A stretch of DNA of 13,079 nucleotides, from contig JACCYY010000366.1 of NCBI GenBank assembly GCA_013696235.1, forward strand, positions 1 through 13,079, read 5' to 3'. A program made the position numbers and the translations under genes. Origin of the DNA: Sporichthyaceae bacterium. Its GTDB lineage: Bacteria; Actinomycetota; Actinomycetes; JACCYY01. The number at the start of each line of letters is the position of its first letter. Position 1 is the stretch's first letter. Below, one piece after another: positions 1 through 5,969 of the stretch. The notes beneath the pieces were generated by a model, which saw only the letters and a program-made list of their open reading frames with translations, had not been told where the DNA came from and searched no databases.

Positions 1-242
1 TCACCTCGATCCTCCAGGCGAGCCTCGCCCAGCTCTCGATCGCCGCGAACGAGGACATGCGCCGGATCACGGCCTGGGCCGCCATGATCGCCGTGCCGAC
101 CATGATCGCCGGGATCTACGGCATGAACTTCACCTACATGCCCGAGCTGGACTGGCCCATCGGGTACCCGCTCGTGCTCCTGCTGATCGCCGGGATCTGC
201 GCAGTGCTCTACAAGCGCTTCAAGAGCGCCGGCTGGCTCTGA
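1..242 (+). CDS. corA: CorA-family magnesium/divalent-cation channel, C-terminal fragment
   Basis: Only the last 79 codons are present; the gene enters from the left edge, with the reading frame starting at base 3. The fragment shows the diagnostic end of CorA: a first membrane helix ending in the YGMNF signature (the GMN selectivity loop), a short acidic periplasmic loop (MPELDW), a second helix (YPLVLLLIAGICAVLYK) and a short basic tail (KRFKSAGWL). CorA forms a homopentameric inner-membrane channel that admits Mg2+ (also Co2+ and Ni2+), gated by Mg2+ bound in the cytoplasmic domain, which lies outside this window. The stop is TGA at 240-242. No terminator hairpin is visible in the 178 bp before the convergent VOC gene. 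Family assignment is firm; ion specificity is inferred. Confidence 0.93.
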   Translation, partial: TSILQASLAQLSIAANEDMRRITAWAAMIAVPTMIAGIYGMNFTYMPELDWPIGYPLVLLLIAGICAVLYKRFKSAGWL

Positions 243-420
243 GCCAGCGCGGCCAACCCCTTCGACAAGCGGCTCTCCGAGCCCAGTGCGCACCCCCACT
301 CAGCATCAGGGCGCGACTGCGGCTCTTCGGCGACCGGATCGTCGACGTCGGTCTCACGGCCGAGCAGGCGTGCGGTCCTCGGCGATCTGTGACGGGTCCT
401 CGAGCGGTGCGGCTGCGGGG
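243..420. other. Convergent intergenic region, no gene seen
   Basis: This 178-bp gap lies between the ends of the corA fragment and the VOC gene. Open frames through it are read-throughs of GC-rich shadow frames and have no recognisable content. I found no strong hairpin, repeat array or RNA gene. A short direct repeat (GGTCCTCG, twice near 374-404) is the only pattern and is not convincing. Confidence 0.5.
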
Positions 421-831
421 TCAGGCCGCGGGCGCCTGCGCGATCCGGACGGTGTTGCCCGACGGGTCGCGGAACGCGCAGTCGCGCGGGCCCCAGGACT
501 GGTCGATGGGCTCCTGGAGGACCTCCGCGCCGGAGGCGCGCACGGTCTCGAAGGTCGCGTCGACGTCGTCGGACCGGAACACGGTCATCGGCAGGACGCC
601 CTTGGTGAGGAGCTCTTGCAGGGCGTCACCGTCGGCCTGCGAGCGGCCGGCATGAGGCACGGAGAGCACGATCTCGAGTCCGGGCTGCGCGTCGCTGCCG
701 AGCGTGACCCAGCGGAATCCGTCCGAGGCCACGTCGTTGCGCACCTGGAGGCCGAGCGCGTCGCCGTAGAAGGCGATCGACTCGTCGACGTCGTTGACGG
801 TGATGTGGCAGTACTGGAGCGCGATTGTCAT
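421..831 (-). CDS. VOC/glyoxalase-fold protein
   Basis: A 136-residue protein with the vicinal-oxygen-chelate fold, made of two beta-alpha-beta-beta-beta modules. The first module opens with CHITVNDVDESIAFYGDALG, typical of glyoxalase I/bleomycin-resistance proteins, and has candidate metal ligands His9 and Glu53. The second module starts near residue 82 (MTVFRSDDVDATFETVRASG) and ends with the family hallmark RDPSGNTVRIAQ. The expected second-module ligands are not there: the usual His/Glu is Thr/Val near 83-84, and the Glu of the final strand is Val/Arg. A normal glyoxalase I reaction is therefore doubtful, and binding, resistance or a different chemistry is as likely. It begins 10 bp after the araC-type regulator on the same strand, so co-transcription is likely, but a TAAAGT hexamer 7 nt before the ATG suggests its own leaderless start as well. 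The substrate is unknown. Confidence 0.85.
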   Translation of the reverse strand: MTIALQYCHITVNDVDESIAFYGDALGLQVRNDVASDGFRWVTLGSDAQPGLEIVLSVPHAGRSQADGDALQELLTKGVLPMTVFRSDDVDATFETVRASGAEVLQEPIDQSWGPRDCAFRDPSGNTVRIAQAPAA

Positions 832-838
832 AACCGTG

Positions 839-844
839 ACTTTA
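839..844 (-). promoter_or_regulatory. Candidate -10 element for leaderless VOC transcript
   Basis: On the minus strand TAAAGT lies 7 nt upstream of the VOC ATG (831). Its first three bases are the TAA stop codon of the upstream regulator gene. There is no Shine-Dalgarno before this ATG. No convincing -35 is seen. Confidence 0.35.
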
Positions 845-1282
845 GGCTGCGGCCCCCCTGGTCGCTTCTCCGATCCTGCTCGATGCGTTCCGGACCGGGC
901 GCGTCTGCGTCTTCGCGACGCAGGCGGGCATGGCCTTGACCGCGTCGTGCTCGTGGCTCCGGTATGCCGTCGGGGTGTCCCCGACGATCTCGGCGAACCG
1001 CGAGCTGAACGAGCCGAGTGAGGTGCAGCCGACCTCCATGCACGCGTCCGTCACGCTCACGCCCGCCCGCAGCAACGCCATCGCACGCTCGATCCTGCGG
1101 GTCATCAGGTAGCTGTACGGCGTCTCGCCGTATGCCGCACGGAACCGGCGCGAGAAGTGCGCGGGCGACATGAGCGCCCTGCGGGCCATCGTCGGGACGT
1201 CGAGCGGTTTCGCGTACTCACGGTCGATCAGATCCCGGGCACGTCGCAGGTGAGCGAGGTTCTCGAGCTCCTGCGGGGTCAT
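842..1282 (-). CDS. AraC-family regulator, DNA-binding domain only
   Basis: A 146-residue protein that is almost entirely an AraC/XylS DNA-binding domain. The first helix-turn-helix is around residues 28-50 (DVPTMARRALMSPAHFSRRFRA). The linking helix (TPYSYLMTRRIERAMALL) follows at 53-71. The second HTH is around 76-100 (VTDACMEVGCTSLGSFSSRF), closing with the GDTPTAYR signature. No N-terminal ligand-binding domain is present, and full AraC proteins are usually about 280-300 residues. Such stand-alone domains exist and may act constitutively or sense through the short C-terminal tail. It sits directly upstream of the VOC gene (10 bp gap), an arrangement suggesting it controls that gene. The ATG at 1282 has a TACCGT -10 six nt upstream and a palindrome at the -35 position, so both leaderless translation and autoregulation are plausible. 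Confidence 0.9.
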   Translation of the reverse strand: MTPQELENLAHLRRARDLIDREYAKPLDVPTMARRALMSPAHFSRRFRAAYGETPYSYLMTRRIERAMALLRAGVSVTDACMEVGCTSLGSFSSRFAEIVGDTPTAYRSHEHDAVKAMPACVAKTQTRPVRNASSRIGEATRGAAA

Positions 1283-1288
1283 GTTCCG

Positions 1289-1318
1289 ACGGTAGCAACC
1301 GGCGCGTCTGACGTCAGA
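1289..1318 (-). promoter_or_regulatory. Leaderless promoter and palindromic operator candidate of the araC-type gene
   Basis: Read on the minus strand: CTGACG (1317-1312) as the -35, a 17-bp spacer, TACCGT (1294-1289) as the -10, then 6 nt to the ATG at 1282. The -35 is embedded in a perfect 12-bp palindrome, TCTGACGTCAGA (1307-1318), positioned where a bound regulator would block or recruit RNA polymerase. There is no Shine-Dalgarno. Confidence 0.5.
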
Positions 1319-1371
1319 TGCCCCTTTGCGACTCCAGGTCAGCCGACGATCCCGGTTTCAAACCCCATCTC

Positions 1372-2109
1372 CTAGCGGCGGCGCGCGTCGCGGAGGTGGC
1401 GTGCCTGCTGCCAGGTCTCGACCAGCCGCTGGCGGATCAACCGCGTGACGTCGAGCGGCAGCTTGCCGGCGTACTCAGCCGGCTCGATCTGCCGGCCGAC
1501 CACCATGACGATCTTGGGTCGGCGCCAGATCGCGGTGAACGCGGCGCGCAGGGTCTCCGCCTCGGTGCCGTGGCCGATGTCGCGCGCGTCGTGGTGCGCG
1601 ATCACCACGATCGGTACGTTCGTCGCGAGCGCCATCCGGGCCGCCCCGGACCGCAGACGTCGGGGCGCGCCTTCCTCCGGAGACGTGACGTCCCCCTCGG
1701 GGTAGAGCGCCACGATCTCCCCCGCGAGCAGCGCCGCCTCCGCCTGCTCGTACGCGCCGACCCGGTCGGGTCCGCTGGGCAGGACCGGGATGAACCCGGA
1801 CCGCCGCAGGATCGGTCCGAGCACCACGTGGTCGAACACCTCCTGCGTCGCCAGGAACCGGACGTGCGCATGCTCGCTGCAGTCGGGGCTGTGACCCGGG
1901 GCGTGCGAGGAGATCGGCTTCAGGCCGTTGCGGTCCAGGCTGGCCAGGACGATCGGGGTGTCGGCGATCGTGGTGTGGTTCACCACGACCAGGGCCGGGC
2001 CACGTGTCGGCAGGTGCTCGACCCCGACGAGCTCGACGCGTCCGGTCCACCAGGCCAGAAACCGGGCGACGCTCGGGACGGTCACCAGGTCGGTGCTGCG
2101 CAAGATCAT
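1372..2109 (-). CDS. Lysophospholipid acyltransferase (PlsC-like)
   Basis: A 245-residue protein of the glycerol-phosphate acyltransferase superfamily, which transfers an acyl chain from acyl-CoA or acyl-ACP to a lysophospholipid or related acceptor at the inner face of the membrane. The catalytic H-x4-D motif is visible as NHTTIAD (His45/Asp50). The substrate-binding block GFIPV is near 105-109, and the third block is YPEGD (136-140), a variant of the usual PEGT. A further conserved block, VPIVVIAHH, lies at 165-173. No clear membrane helix is seen, so membrane association is probably peripheral. The ATG at 2109 was chosen because it overlaps the TGA of the upstream citE-like gene as ATGA and starts just before conserved sequence. 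A longer open frame upstream (to 2358) runs through citE and is not coding. Expression probably depends on translational coupling to citE. The exact acceptor is unknown. Confidence 0.88.
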   Translation of the reverse strand: MILRSTDLVTVPSVARFLAWWTGRVELVGVEHLPTRGPALVVVNHTTIADTPIVLASLDRNGLKPISSHAPGHSPDCSEHAHVRFLATQEVFDHVVLGPILRRSGFIPVLPSGPDRVGAYEQAEAALLAGEIVALYPEGDVTSPEEGAPRRLRSGAARMALATNVPIVVIAHHDARDIGHGTEAETLRAAFTAIWRRPKIVMVVGRQIEPAEYAGKLPLDVTRLIRQRLVETWQQARHLRDARRR

Positions 2110-3062
2110 GCCGGCGGCTCGAACCGGGAGGTGCGGACCAGGCCGGCGGCGCGACCCTTGGCCGACACCACGAGCGACATCTTCCGCGACGCCTCGTCGA
2201 TCATCTCGGACCCGAGCATCGCCGCACCGCGCATCCCGCCATCCGCGGAGGTCCAGTAGGCGTACGCCTCGAGGACCGTCTCGGCCCGCTCGAAGTCGGC
2301 CTGCGACGGCGCGTAGATCTCGTTCGCCGGCTCGATCTGTCCCGGGTGCAGCACCCACTTGCCGTCGAACCCGAGGGCGGCGGAGCGCCCGGCCACCCGG
2401 CGGAAGCCGTCGAGGTCGTGGACCGCGAGGTACGGGCCGTCGATCACCTGCAGATCGTTGGCGCGGGCGGCGACCAGGAGCTTGAAGAGGACGTAGTGGT
2501 AGGCGTCGCCGACGTCGTAGCCGGGCGGCTGCTCACCGACGACCAGCGTCGGCAGGTTGACGCTCGCCATGAAGTCAGCCGGCCCGAAGACGATCGTCTC
2601 CAGGCGTGGGCTCGCACCGGCGATCGCGTCCACGGCGACCAGGCCGCGCGCACTCTCGATCTGGGCCTCGATGCCGATCCGCCCGACCGGCAGGCCGACC
2701 GCCGCCTCGACCTGGCCCAGCAGGAGGTCCAGCCACTGCACGTGCGCCACCGACTCGACCTTCGGGAGCACGAGGCAGTCGAGCGAGTCGCCGGCGCCCT
2801 CGACGACGTCGATCACGTCGCGGTAGGCCCAGCGGGCGGTGGCGTCGTTCACCCGGACCGCCCTGGTGTGACCGGACCAGTCACCGCCCTTCAGCGCCGC
2901 GACGACGTTCGCGCGGGCGCGTTCCTTCGCCAACGGTGCCACCGAGTCCTCGAGATCGAGGAACACCTCGTCCGCCGGAAGCTCCGGCGCCCTGGCCAGC
3001 ATCTTCGGGCTCGCGCCGGGCACGGCCAGGCAGGAGCGGCGAGGACGTGGCGCGACCGGCAT
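2106..3062 (-). CDS. CitE/HpcH-HpaI family CoA-ester lyase (malyl-CoA lyase-like)
   Basis: A 318-residue TIM-barrel protein of the citrate-lyase beta/malyl-CoA lyase family, whose members cleave or form (methyl)malyl-CoA or citramalyl-CoA from acyl-CoA and glyoxylate or pyruvate. Visible landmarks are the N-terminal RRSCLAVPG strand, FLDLEDSVAP (34-43), the substrate/CoA-binding VRVND (Arg70), LPKVES (99-104), the Mg2+ ligand Glu136 in QIESARG, and Asp163 in FGPADFMASV. The C-terminal KWVLHPGQI (235-243) is typical of Mcl/CitE. Length fits free-standing CitE-like enzymes; no citrate lyase alpha or gamma genes are nearby, so fermentation of citrate is unlikely. Start 3062 is preceded 7 nt upstream by a TAGCAT -10, with no Shine-Dalgarno. 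The open frame extends far upstream to 4076 only as a shadow of the EamA gene. It overlaps the following acyltransferase gene by 4 bp. Exact substrate is uncertain. Confidence 0.9.
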   Translation of the reverse strand: MPVAPRPRRSCLAVPGASPKMLARAPELPADEVFLDLEDSVAPLAKERARANVVAALKGGDWSGHTRAVRVNDATARWAYRDVIDVVEGAGDSLDCLVLPKVESVAHVQWLDLLLGQVEAAVGLPVGRIGIEAQIESARGLVAVDAIAGASPRLETIVFGPADFMASVNLPTLVVGEQPPGYDVGDAYHYVLFKLLVAARANDLQVIDGPYLAVHDLDGFRRVAGRSAALGFDGKWVLHPGQIEPANEIYAPSQADFERAETVLEAYAYWTSADGGMRGAAMLGSEMIDEASRKMSLVVSAKGRAAGLVRTSRFEPPA

Positions 3063-3069
3063 GGCGCGG

Positions 3070-3093
3070 ATGCTAGCGAGCGGCTCGAGCCGC
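3070..3093 (-). promoter_or_regulatory. Leaderless promoter of citE with adjacent palindrome
   Basis: Minus-strand TAGCAT (3075-3070) lies 7 nt before the citE ATG. Just upstream, where the spacer between -10 and -35 would be, is a perfect 14-bp palindrome GCGGCTCGAGCCGC (3080-3093), a possible operator. No good -35 is visible. Confidence 0.42.
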
Positions 3094-3100
3094 CCACGTG

Positions 3101-3122
3101 GCCGGCGACCACGGTCGCCGGC
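3101..3122 (-). terminator. Hairpin at the end of the EamA gene
   Basis: GCCGGCGACC and GGTCGCCGGC form perfect 10-bp arms separated by 2 nt, so the true loop takes in the innermost pairs. The hairpin begins at the last base of the EamA stop codon (TAG, 3124-3122). There is no T-tract, as is usual for high-GC actinobacterial terminators. It would separate the exporter transcript from citE. Confidence 0.5.
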
Positions 3123-4048
3123 TACTCCGCCGGGATCGACGCTGACGTGCCACGTGACCGCGCACTCACGACCAGACCGAGACCGCCGAGCAGCAGGACC
3201 AGAGCCGGCACGGCCAGCCATGGCAGCTCCTGGTCGAGCCAGACCCAGGCGAGGAGCGCGGCCCCCGGGATCTCGAACAAGATCACCAAGGAGACCACCG
3301 TCGAGCTCACCGACTTCAGGACCCGGTTGAAGACGGAGTGGCCGAGAAGCTGCGGGCCGACGGTGACGGCGACCAGCAACCACCACGTACGTGCGTCGTA
3401 GCCGACCAGGGCCGAGCCGGTGAGAACGCATGCGGCGAGCAGGACGGTCGCCGCCGTCGTGTAGCACAGCGTCGTGTAGGTGGTCGTGCCGAGGCTCTTG
3501 CGGACCTCCTCGCCGAGCACGACGTAGCCCGCGCCGAGGATCCCGCCGAGGAGCGCGAGCCCGTCGCCGAGGAGTGCGTCGCCGGACACGGAGAGGTCGA
3601 GGCCGGTGAGCAGCACGGCGCCGGCCACCGAGACGGCGATGCCGACCCAGGCGCGCCTGGTCACCTCGAAGCCTCGCCACCGCGCGATCAACGCCGTCCA
3701 CACCGGTTGCAGGCAGACCAGCGCCGTGGCCGAGGCAACGCTGGTCAGCGTGAGACTCGGCACCCAGGTGGCGAAGTGCGCGGCGAGGAGGACTCCGGCG
3801 CCGACCGTCAACCGCCACTGGCGGCGCGACATCGTCCGGAGCTCGGTCCGCCGGCGCAGCGCCATGATCGGCGCGGTCGCCGCGGCGCCCAGCGCGTTGC
3901 GCCAGAACGCGATGGCGAGAGCTGGCGCCACCGCGGCGGCCATCACCGGCCCGGAGGTGGCCACAGCCACGACGCCGACCGCCATCAGGAGGGCGTCCGC
4001 CGGCGCCGGCCGGCTGATCGCGCTCTCCCGCTCGACCGGCTCCGCCAC
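3122..4048 (-). CDS. EamA/DMT-superfamily membrane exporter
   Basis: A 308-residue polytopic inner-membrane protein with about ten hydrophobic helices arranged as two EamA repeats. The first repeat includes FWRNALGAAATAPIMAL and ATALVCLQPVWTALIARW. The second includes GDGLALLGGILGAGYVVLGEEVRK, the GPQLLGHSVFNRVL block and SLVILFEIPGAALLAWVWLDQ. These are typical of drug/metabolite transporters that export small solutes or amino-acid derivatives; the substrate cannot be inferred. I prefer the GTG at 4048. The alternative ATG at 4105 would overlap the divergent gene by 7 bp and adds a hydrophilic, non-conserved leader. An ATG at 3985 is also possible and would still keep the first helix. A weak CACAGT six nt before the GTG fits the leaderless pattern seen elsewhere in the window. 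Confidence 0.88.
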   Translation of the reverse strand: MAEPVERESAISRPAPADALLMAVGVVAVATSGPVMAAAVAPALAIAFWRNALGAAATAPIMALRRRTELRTMSRRQWRLTVGAGVLLAAHFATWVPSLTLTSVASATALVCLQPVWTALIARWRGFEVTRRAWVGIAVSVAGAVLLTGLDLSVSGDALLGDGLALLGGILGAGYVVLGEEVRKSLGTTTYTTLCYTTAATVLLAACVLTGSALVGYDARTWWLLVAVTVGPQLLGHSVFNRVLKSVSSTVVSLVILFEIPGAALLAWVWLDQELPWLAVPALVLLLGGLGLVVSARSRGTSASIPAE

Positions 4049-4054
4049 CGGGCC

Positions 4055-4091
4055 ACTGTGCCAGCCGTCCGTGCACCGGCTGTGCCAGGCT
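4055..4091. promoter_or_regulatory. Divergent promoter region, weak leaderless -10 candidates
   Basis: The 50 bp between the divergent GTG starts at 4048 (-) and 4099 (+) must hold both promoters. CACAGT (minus, 4060-4055) is 6 nt from the exporter GTG, and CAGGCT (plus, 4086-4091) is 7 nt from the other GTG. Both lack the consensus first T, so the calls are weak. Neither start has a Shine-Dalgarno. Confidence 0.25.
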
Positions 4092-4098
4092 GGCGACC

Positions 4099-4656
4099 GT
4101 GACATCCGGTCAGGAGACGTCGGCGGCAGCGAATCGGCTCCCTGACGGTGCGGCGACGCTCGTCGCCGAGGCCACCCGCAAGGCCGGGCTGGTCTGGCTC
4201 GCCTACGGGGACGACGCCGGCCGGACCGCGCCCCGACCGGCGTGGCACGTGTGGGTCGAGGGTGCGGCGTACGTCGTGACCGGTGGCGCCGAGCAGCATC
4301 TTCCGGGCCTGGCCGACGCCACCGACGTGAGCGTGGTGGTGCCCAGCAAGGACACCCGAGCGCGACTGGTCACCTGGTCCGGTCGCGCGGCGGTCGTGAC
4401 CGAGGCCAGCGAGCCGTGGGTCGCGGCCACGACCGCCCTGGCCGCCGCCCGCCTCAACGCCGAGGGCGGGGTCGCGATGATCGAGCGCTGGTCGAGGGAG
4501 TGCAGCGTCGTGCAGATCACCCCGACCGGCTCCGTCGTGGAGAGCGCCGAGGACCCGTCCCAGCGGTCGCTGGCCGCCCCGCCTCGGCCGACCGACGCGA
4601 CGACGCTCGGCCGCCAGCCGCGCATGCTCGGCGGCGTCCGCCGCACGCGCCGCTGA
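4099..4656 (+). CDS. Conserved protein, pyridoxamine-5'-phosphate-oxidase-like split barrel
   Basis: A 185-residue cytoplasmic protein starting at GTG. The pattern is that of small FMN/F420-binding split-barrel proteins: a helix then a strand with GLVWLAYGDD, PAWHVWVEGAAYVVTGG, DVSVVVPSKDTRARLVTWSGRAAVVTEASEPW and a final strand CSVVQITPTGSV. The phrase resembling 'dgt.yvvtgg.eq.lpgl' is typical of actinobacterial proteins annotated as pyridoxamine 5'-phosphate oxidase family. No cofactor-binding residue can be identified with certainty, so enzymatic activity is not claimed. The C-terminal 40 residues are hydrophilic, basic and probably disordered (TTLGRQPRMLGGVRRTRR). It lies 53 bp upstream of the MgtE-like gene on the same strand. 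Co-transcription is possible, but the next gene has its own promoter candidate. Confidence 0.65.
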   Translation: MTSGQETSAAANRLPDGAATLVAEATRKAGLVWLAYGDDAGRTAPRPAWHVWVEGAAYVVTGGAEQHLPGLADATDVSVVVPSKDTRARLVTWSGRAAVVTEASEPWVAATTALAAARLNAEGGVAMIERWSRECSVVQITPTGSVVESAEDPSQRSLAAPPRPTDATTLGRQPRMLGGVRRTRR

Positions 4657-4697
4657 CCGAACGCGGTTTCACGGGGGCGGAGTCGCCCGCGGGTGGC

Positions 4698-4703
4698 TAC
4701 CCT
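4698..4703 (+). promoter_or_regulatory. Leaderless promoter -10 of the MgtE-like gene
   Basis: TACCCT lies 6 nt before the GTG at 4710, and no Shine-Dalgarno is present. The -35 region is not recognisable. The match to the other TAnnnT/6-7 nt starts in this window supports both the promoter and the choice of GTG 4710. Confidence 0.45.
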
Positions 4704-4709
4704 TCGGCG

Positions 4710-5969
4710 GTGAGCGCTGGGCTGTCGCGGGTCTTTGTCGCCCGACTGGCCGGGACCGCCGTGTTCGACCCGAACGGCGATCAGGTTGGGCGGGTGCGCG
4801 ACGTCGTCGTGATCATGCGGGCCGACCGACCGCCCGGGGTCATCGGCGTCGTCGCCGAGGTGCCCGGCCGCCGCCGGATCTTCCTCCCGATCACCCGGAT
4901 CACCGCCGTCGACACCGGCCGCGTGATCACCACCGGGCTGCTCAACATCAAGCGCTTCGAGCAGCGACCCGGCGAGACGATGGTGCTCGGCGAGCTGCTC
5001 GACCGGCAGATCTCCACCACGGAAGGGATGCTCGACGCGACCGTCGTCGACGTCGGCATCGAGCAGACCCGGACCGGCGACTGGGTGATCGCCAAGCTCG
5101 CGGTCCGCGAGGGCACCGGTCGGTTCCGGCGGCGCGGCCCGACGCGGGTGCTGGACTGGTTCGACGTCGTCGGCCTGATGACGGTGAGCGCGGAGCAGGG
5201 CGCGGAGACGCTCCTGGCGAGCCTGGCCGACCTCCGGCCGGCCGACCTGGCCGGCGTCCTCCACGACCTCTCGGAGAAGCGCCGCGCCGAGGTCGCGGCC
5301 GCGCTCGACGACGAGCGCCTGGCCGACGTCCTCGAGGAGCTGCCCGAGGACGACCAGGTGGAGATCATCGGGAACCTCGCCGCCGAGCGAGCCGCCGACG
5401 TGCTCGAGGCGATGGGTCCAGACGACGCCGCCGACCTGCTGGCCGAGCTTCCGACCGACCAGGCCGAGGCGCTCCTGGCCCTGATGGAGCCGGACGAGGC
5501 AGCGCCGGTCCGGCGCCTGCTCTCGTACTCCGAGGACACCGCCGGCGGCCTCATGACGTCCGAGCCGGTGATCCTCGGACCGGACACCACGGTGGCCGAG
5601 GCGCTGGCGCACGTCCGGAACCCGGATCTCTCGCCGGCCGTCGCGGCGGTGGTGTACGTGTGCCGGCCGCCGCTGGAGACACCGACGGGACGCTTCCTCG
5701 GGATGGTCCACATCCAGGCGCTGCTGCGGGACCCGCCGTCCGCGCTGGTGTCCGGGATGCTCGACCAGAACATCGACCCGCTCCGGCCGGGACAGAGCCT
5801 GGCCGCGGTGACCAGCCATCTCGCGACGTACAACCTCGTCGCCGCACCGGTCGTGGACGAGGCAGGACGGCTCGTGGGCGCGGTGACCGTCGACGACGTG
5901 CTCGACCACCTCCTGCCGGAGGACTGGCGCGAGTCTGGAGGAGAGGTCGAGGTGAGCGATGCCTCGTGA
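4710..5969 (+). CDS. Soluble MgtE-like protein: PRC-barrel-like, MgtE-N and CBS domains, no channel
   Basis: A 419-residue protein carrying the cytosolic sensor part of MgtE magnesium channels without any membrane segment. Residues 1-155 form two beta-rich, PRC-barrel-like repeats (VARLAGTAVFDPNGDQVGRVRDVVV; MLDATVVDVGIEQTRTGDWVI). Residues 165-265 are the helical superhelix of MgtE-N, with repeated L-x-D/E-L-P and ADVLE units (ADLAGVLHDL, LADVLEELPEDDQ, AADVLEAMGPDDAADLLAELP). Residues 270-402 are a CBS pair, opening with the MgtE hallmark SEDTAGGLMTSEPVIL and closing with VGAVTVDDVLDHLLPEDW. In true MgtE a five-helix transmembrane domain follows; here the frame stops and overlaps by 11 bp a two-helix DUF1003 gene. 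Mg2+ or nucleotide binding is inferred from the family. The open frame reaches back to 4242 but overlaps the preceding gene; GTG 4710 has a leaderless -10 and begins the conserved region. Confidence 0.88.
   Translation: MSAGLSRVFVARLAGTAVFDPNGDQVGRVRDVVVIMRADRPPGVIGVVAEVPGRRRIFLPITRITAVDTGRVITTGLLNIKRFEQRPGETMVLGELLDRQISTTEGMLDATVVDVGIEQTRTGDWVIAKLAVREGTGRFRRRGPTRVLDWFDVVGLMTVSAEQGAETLLASLADLRPADLAGVLHDLSEKRRAEVAAALDDERLADVLEELPEDDQVEIIGNLAAERAADVLEAMGPDDAADLLAELPTDQAEALLALMEPDEAAPVRRLLSYSEDTAGGLMTSEPVILGPDTTVAEALAHVRNPDLSPAVAAVVYVCRPPLETPTGRFLGMVHIQALLRDPPSALVSGMLDQNIDPLRPGQSLAAVTSHLATYNLVAAPVVDEAGRLVGAVTVDDVLDHLLPEDWRESGGEVEVSDAS

Noticed and set aside
374..404. Short direct repeat GGTCCTCG in the corA-VOC gap
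   Set aside because: Only eight bases, two copies, expected by chance in DNA of this composition.
1354..1371. GGTTTCAAACC with following CCCATCT, resembling a tRNA T-arm or att remnant
   Set aside because: The T-stem cannot pair beyond two bases and no acceptor, anticodon or D arm is nearby; the five-base arms with a one-base gap are too small for a terminator.
2004..3401. Plus-strand open frame of 465 codons across citE
   Set aside because: Low-complexity Arg/Asp/His composition and antisense to a well-supported enzyme; no start context.
2106..4076. A 656-codon version of the citE gene
   Set aside because: The N-terminal half is an out-of-frame shadow of the EamA exporter; CitE homology begins at the ATG at 3062, which also has a leaderless -10.
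3122..4105. ATG 4105 as the start of the EamA exporter
   Set aside because: It would overlap the divergent gene's start and add a hydrophilic, Trp/Cys/His-containing stretch not expected before the first helix; GTG 4048 is preferred.
4203..5909. Long minus-strand open frame (568 codons) opposite the MgtE-like gene
   Set aside because: Shadow frame in GC-rich DNA: composition is Arg/His/Asp-rich with no domain, while the opposite strand shows clear MgtE-N and CBS motifs.
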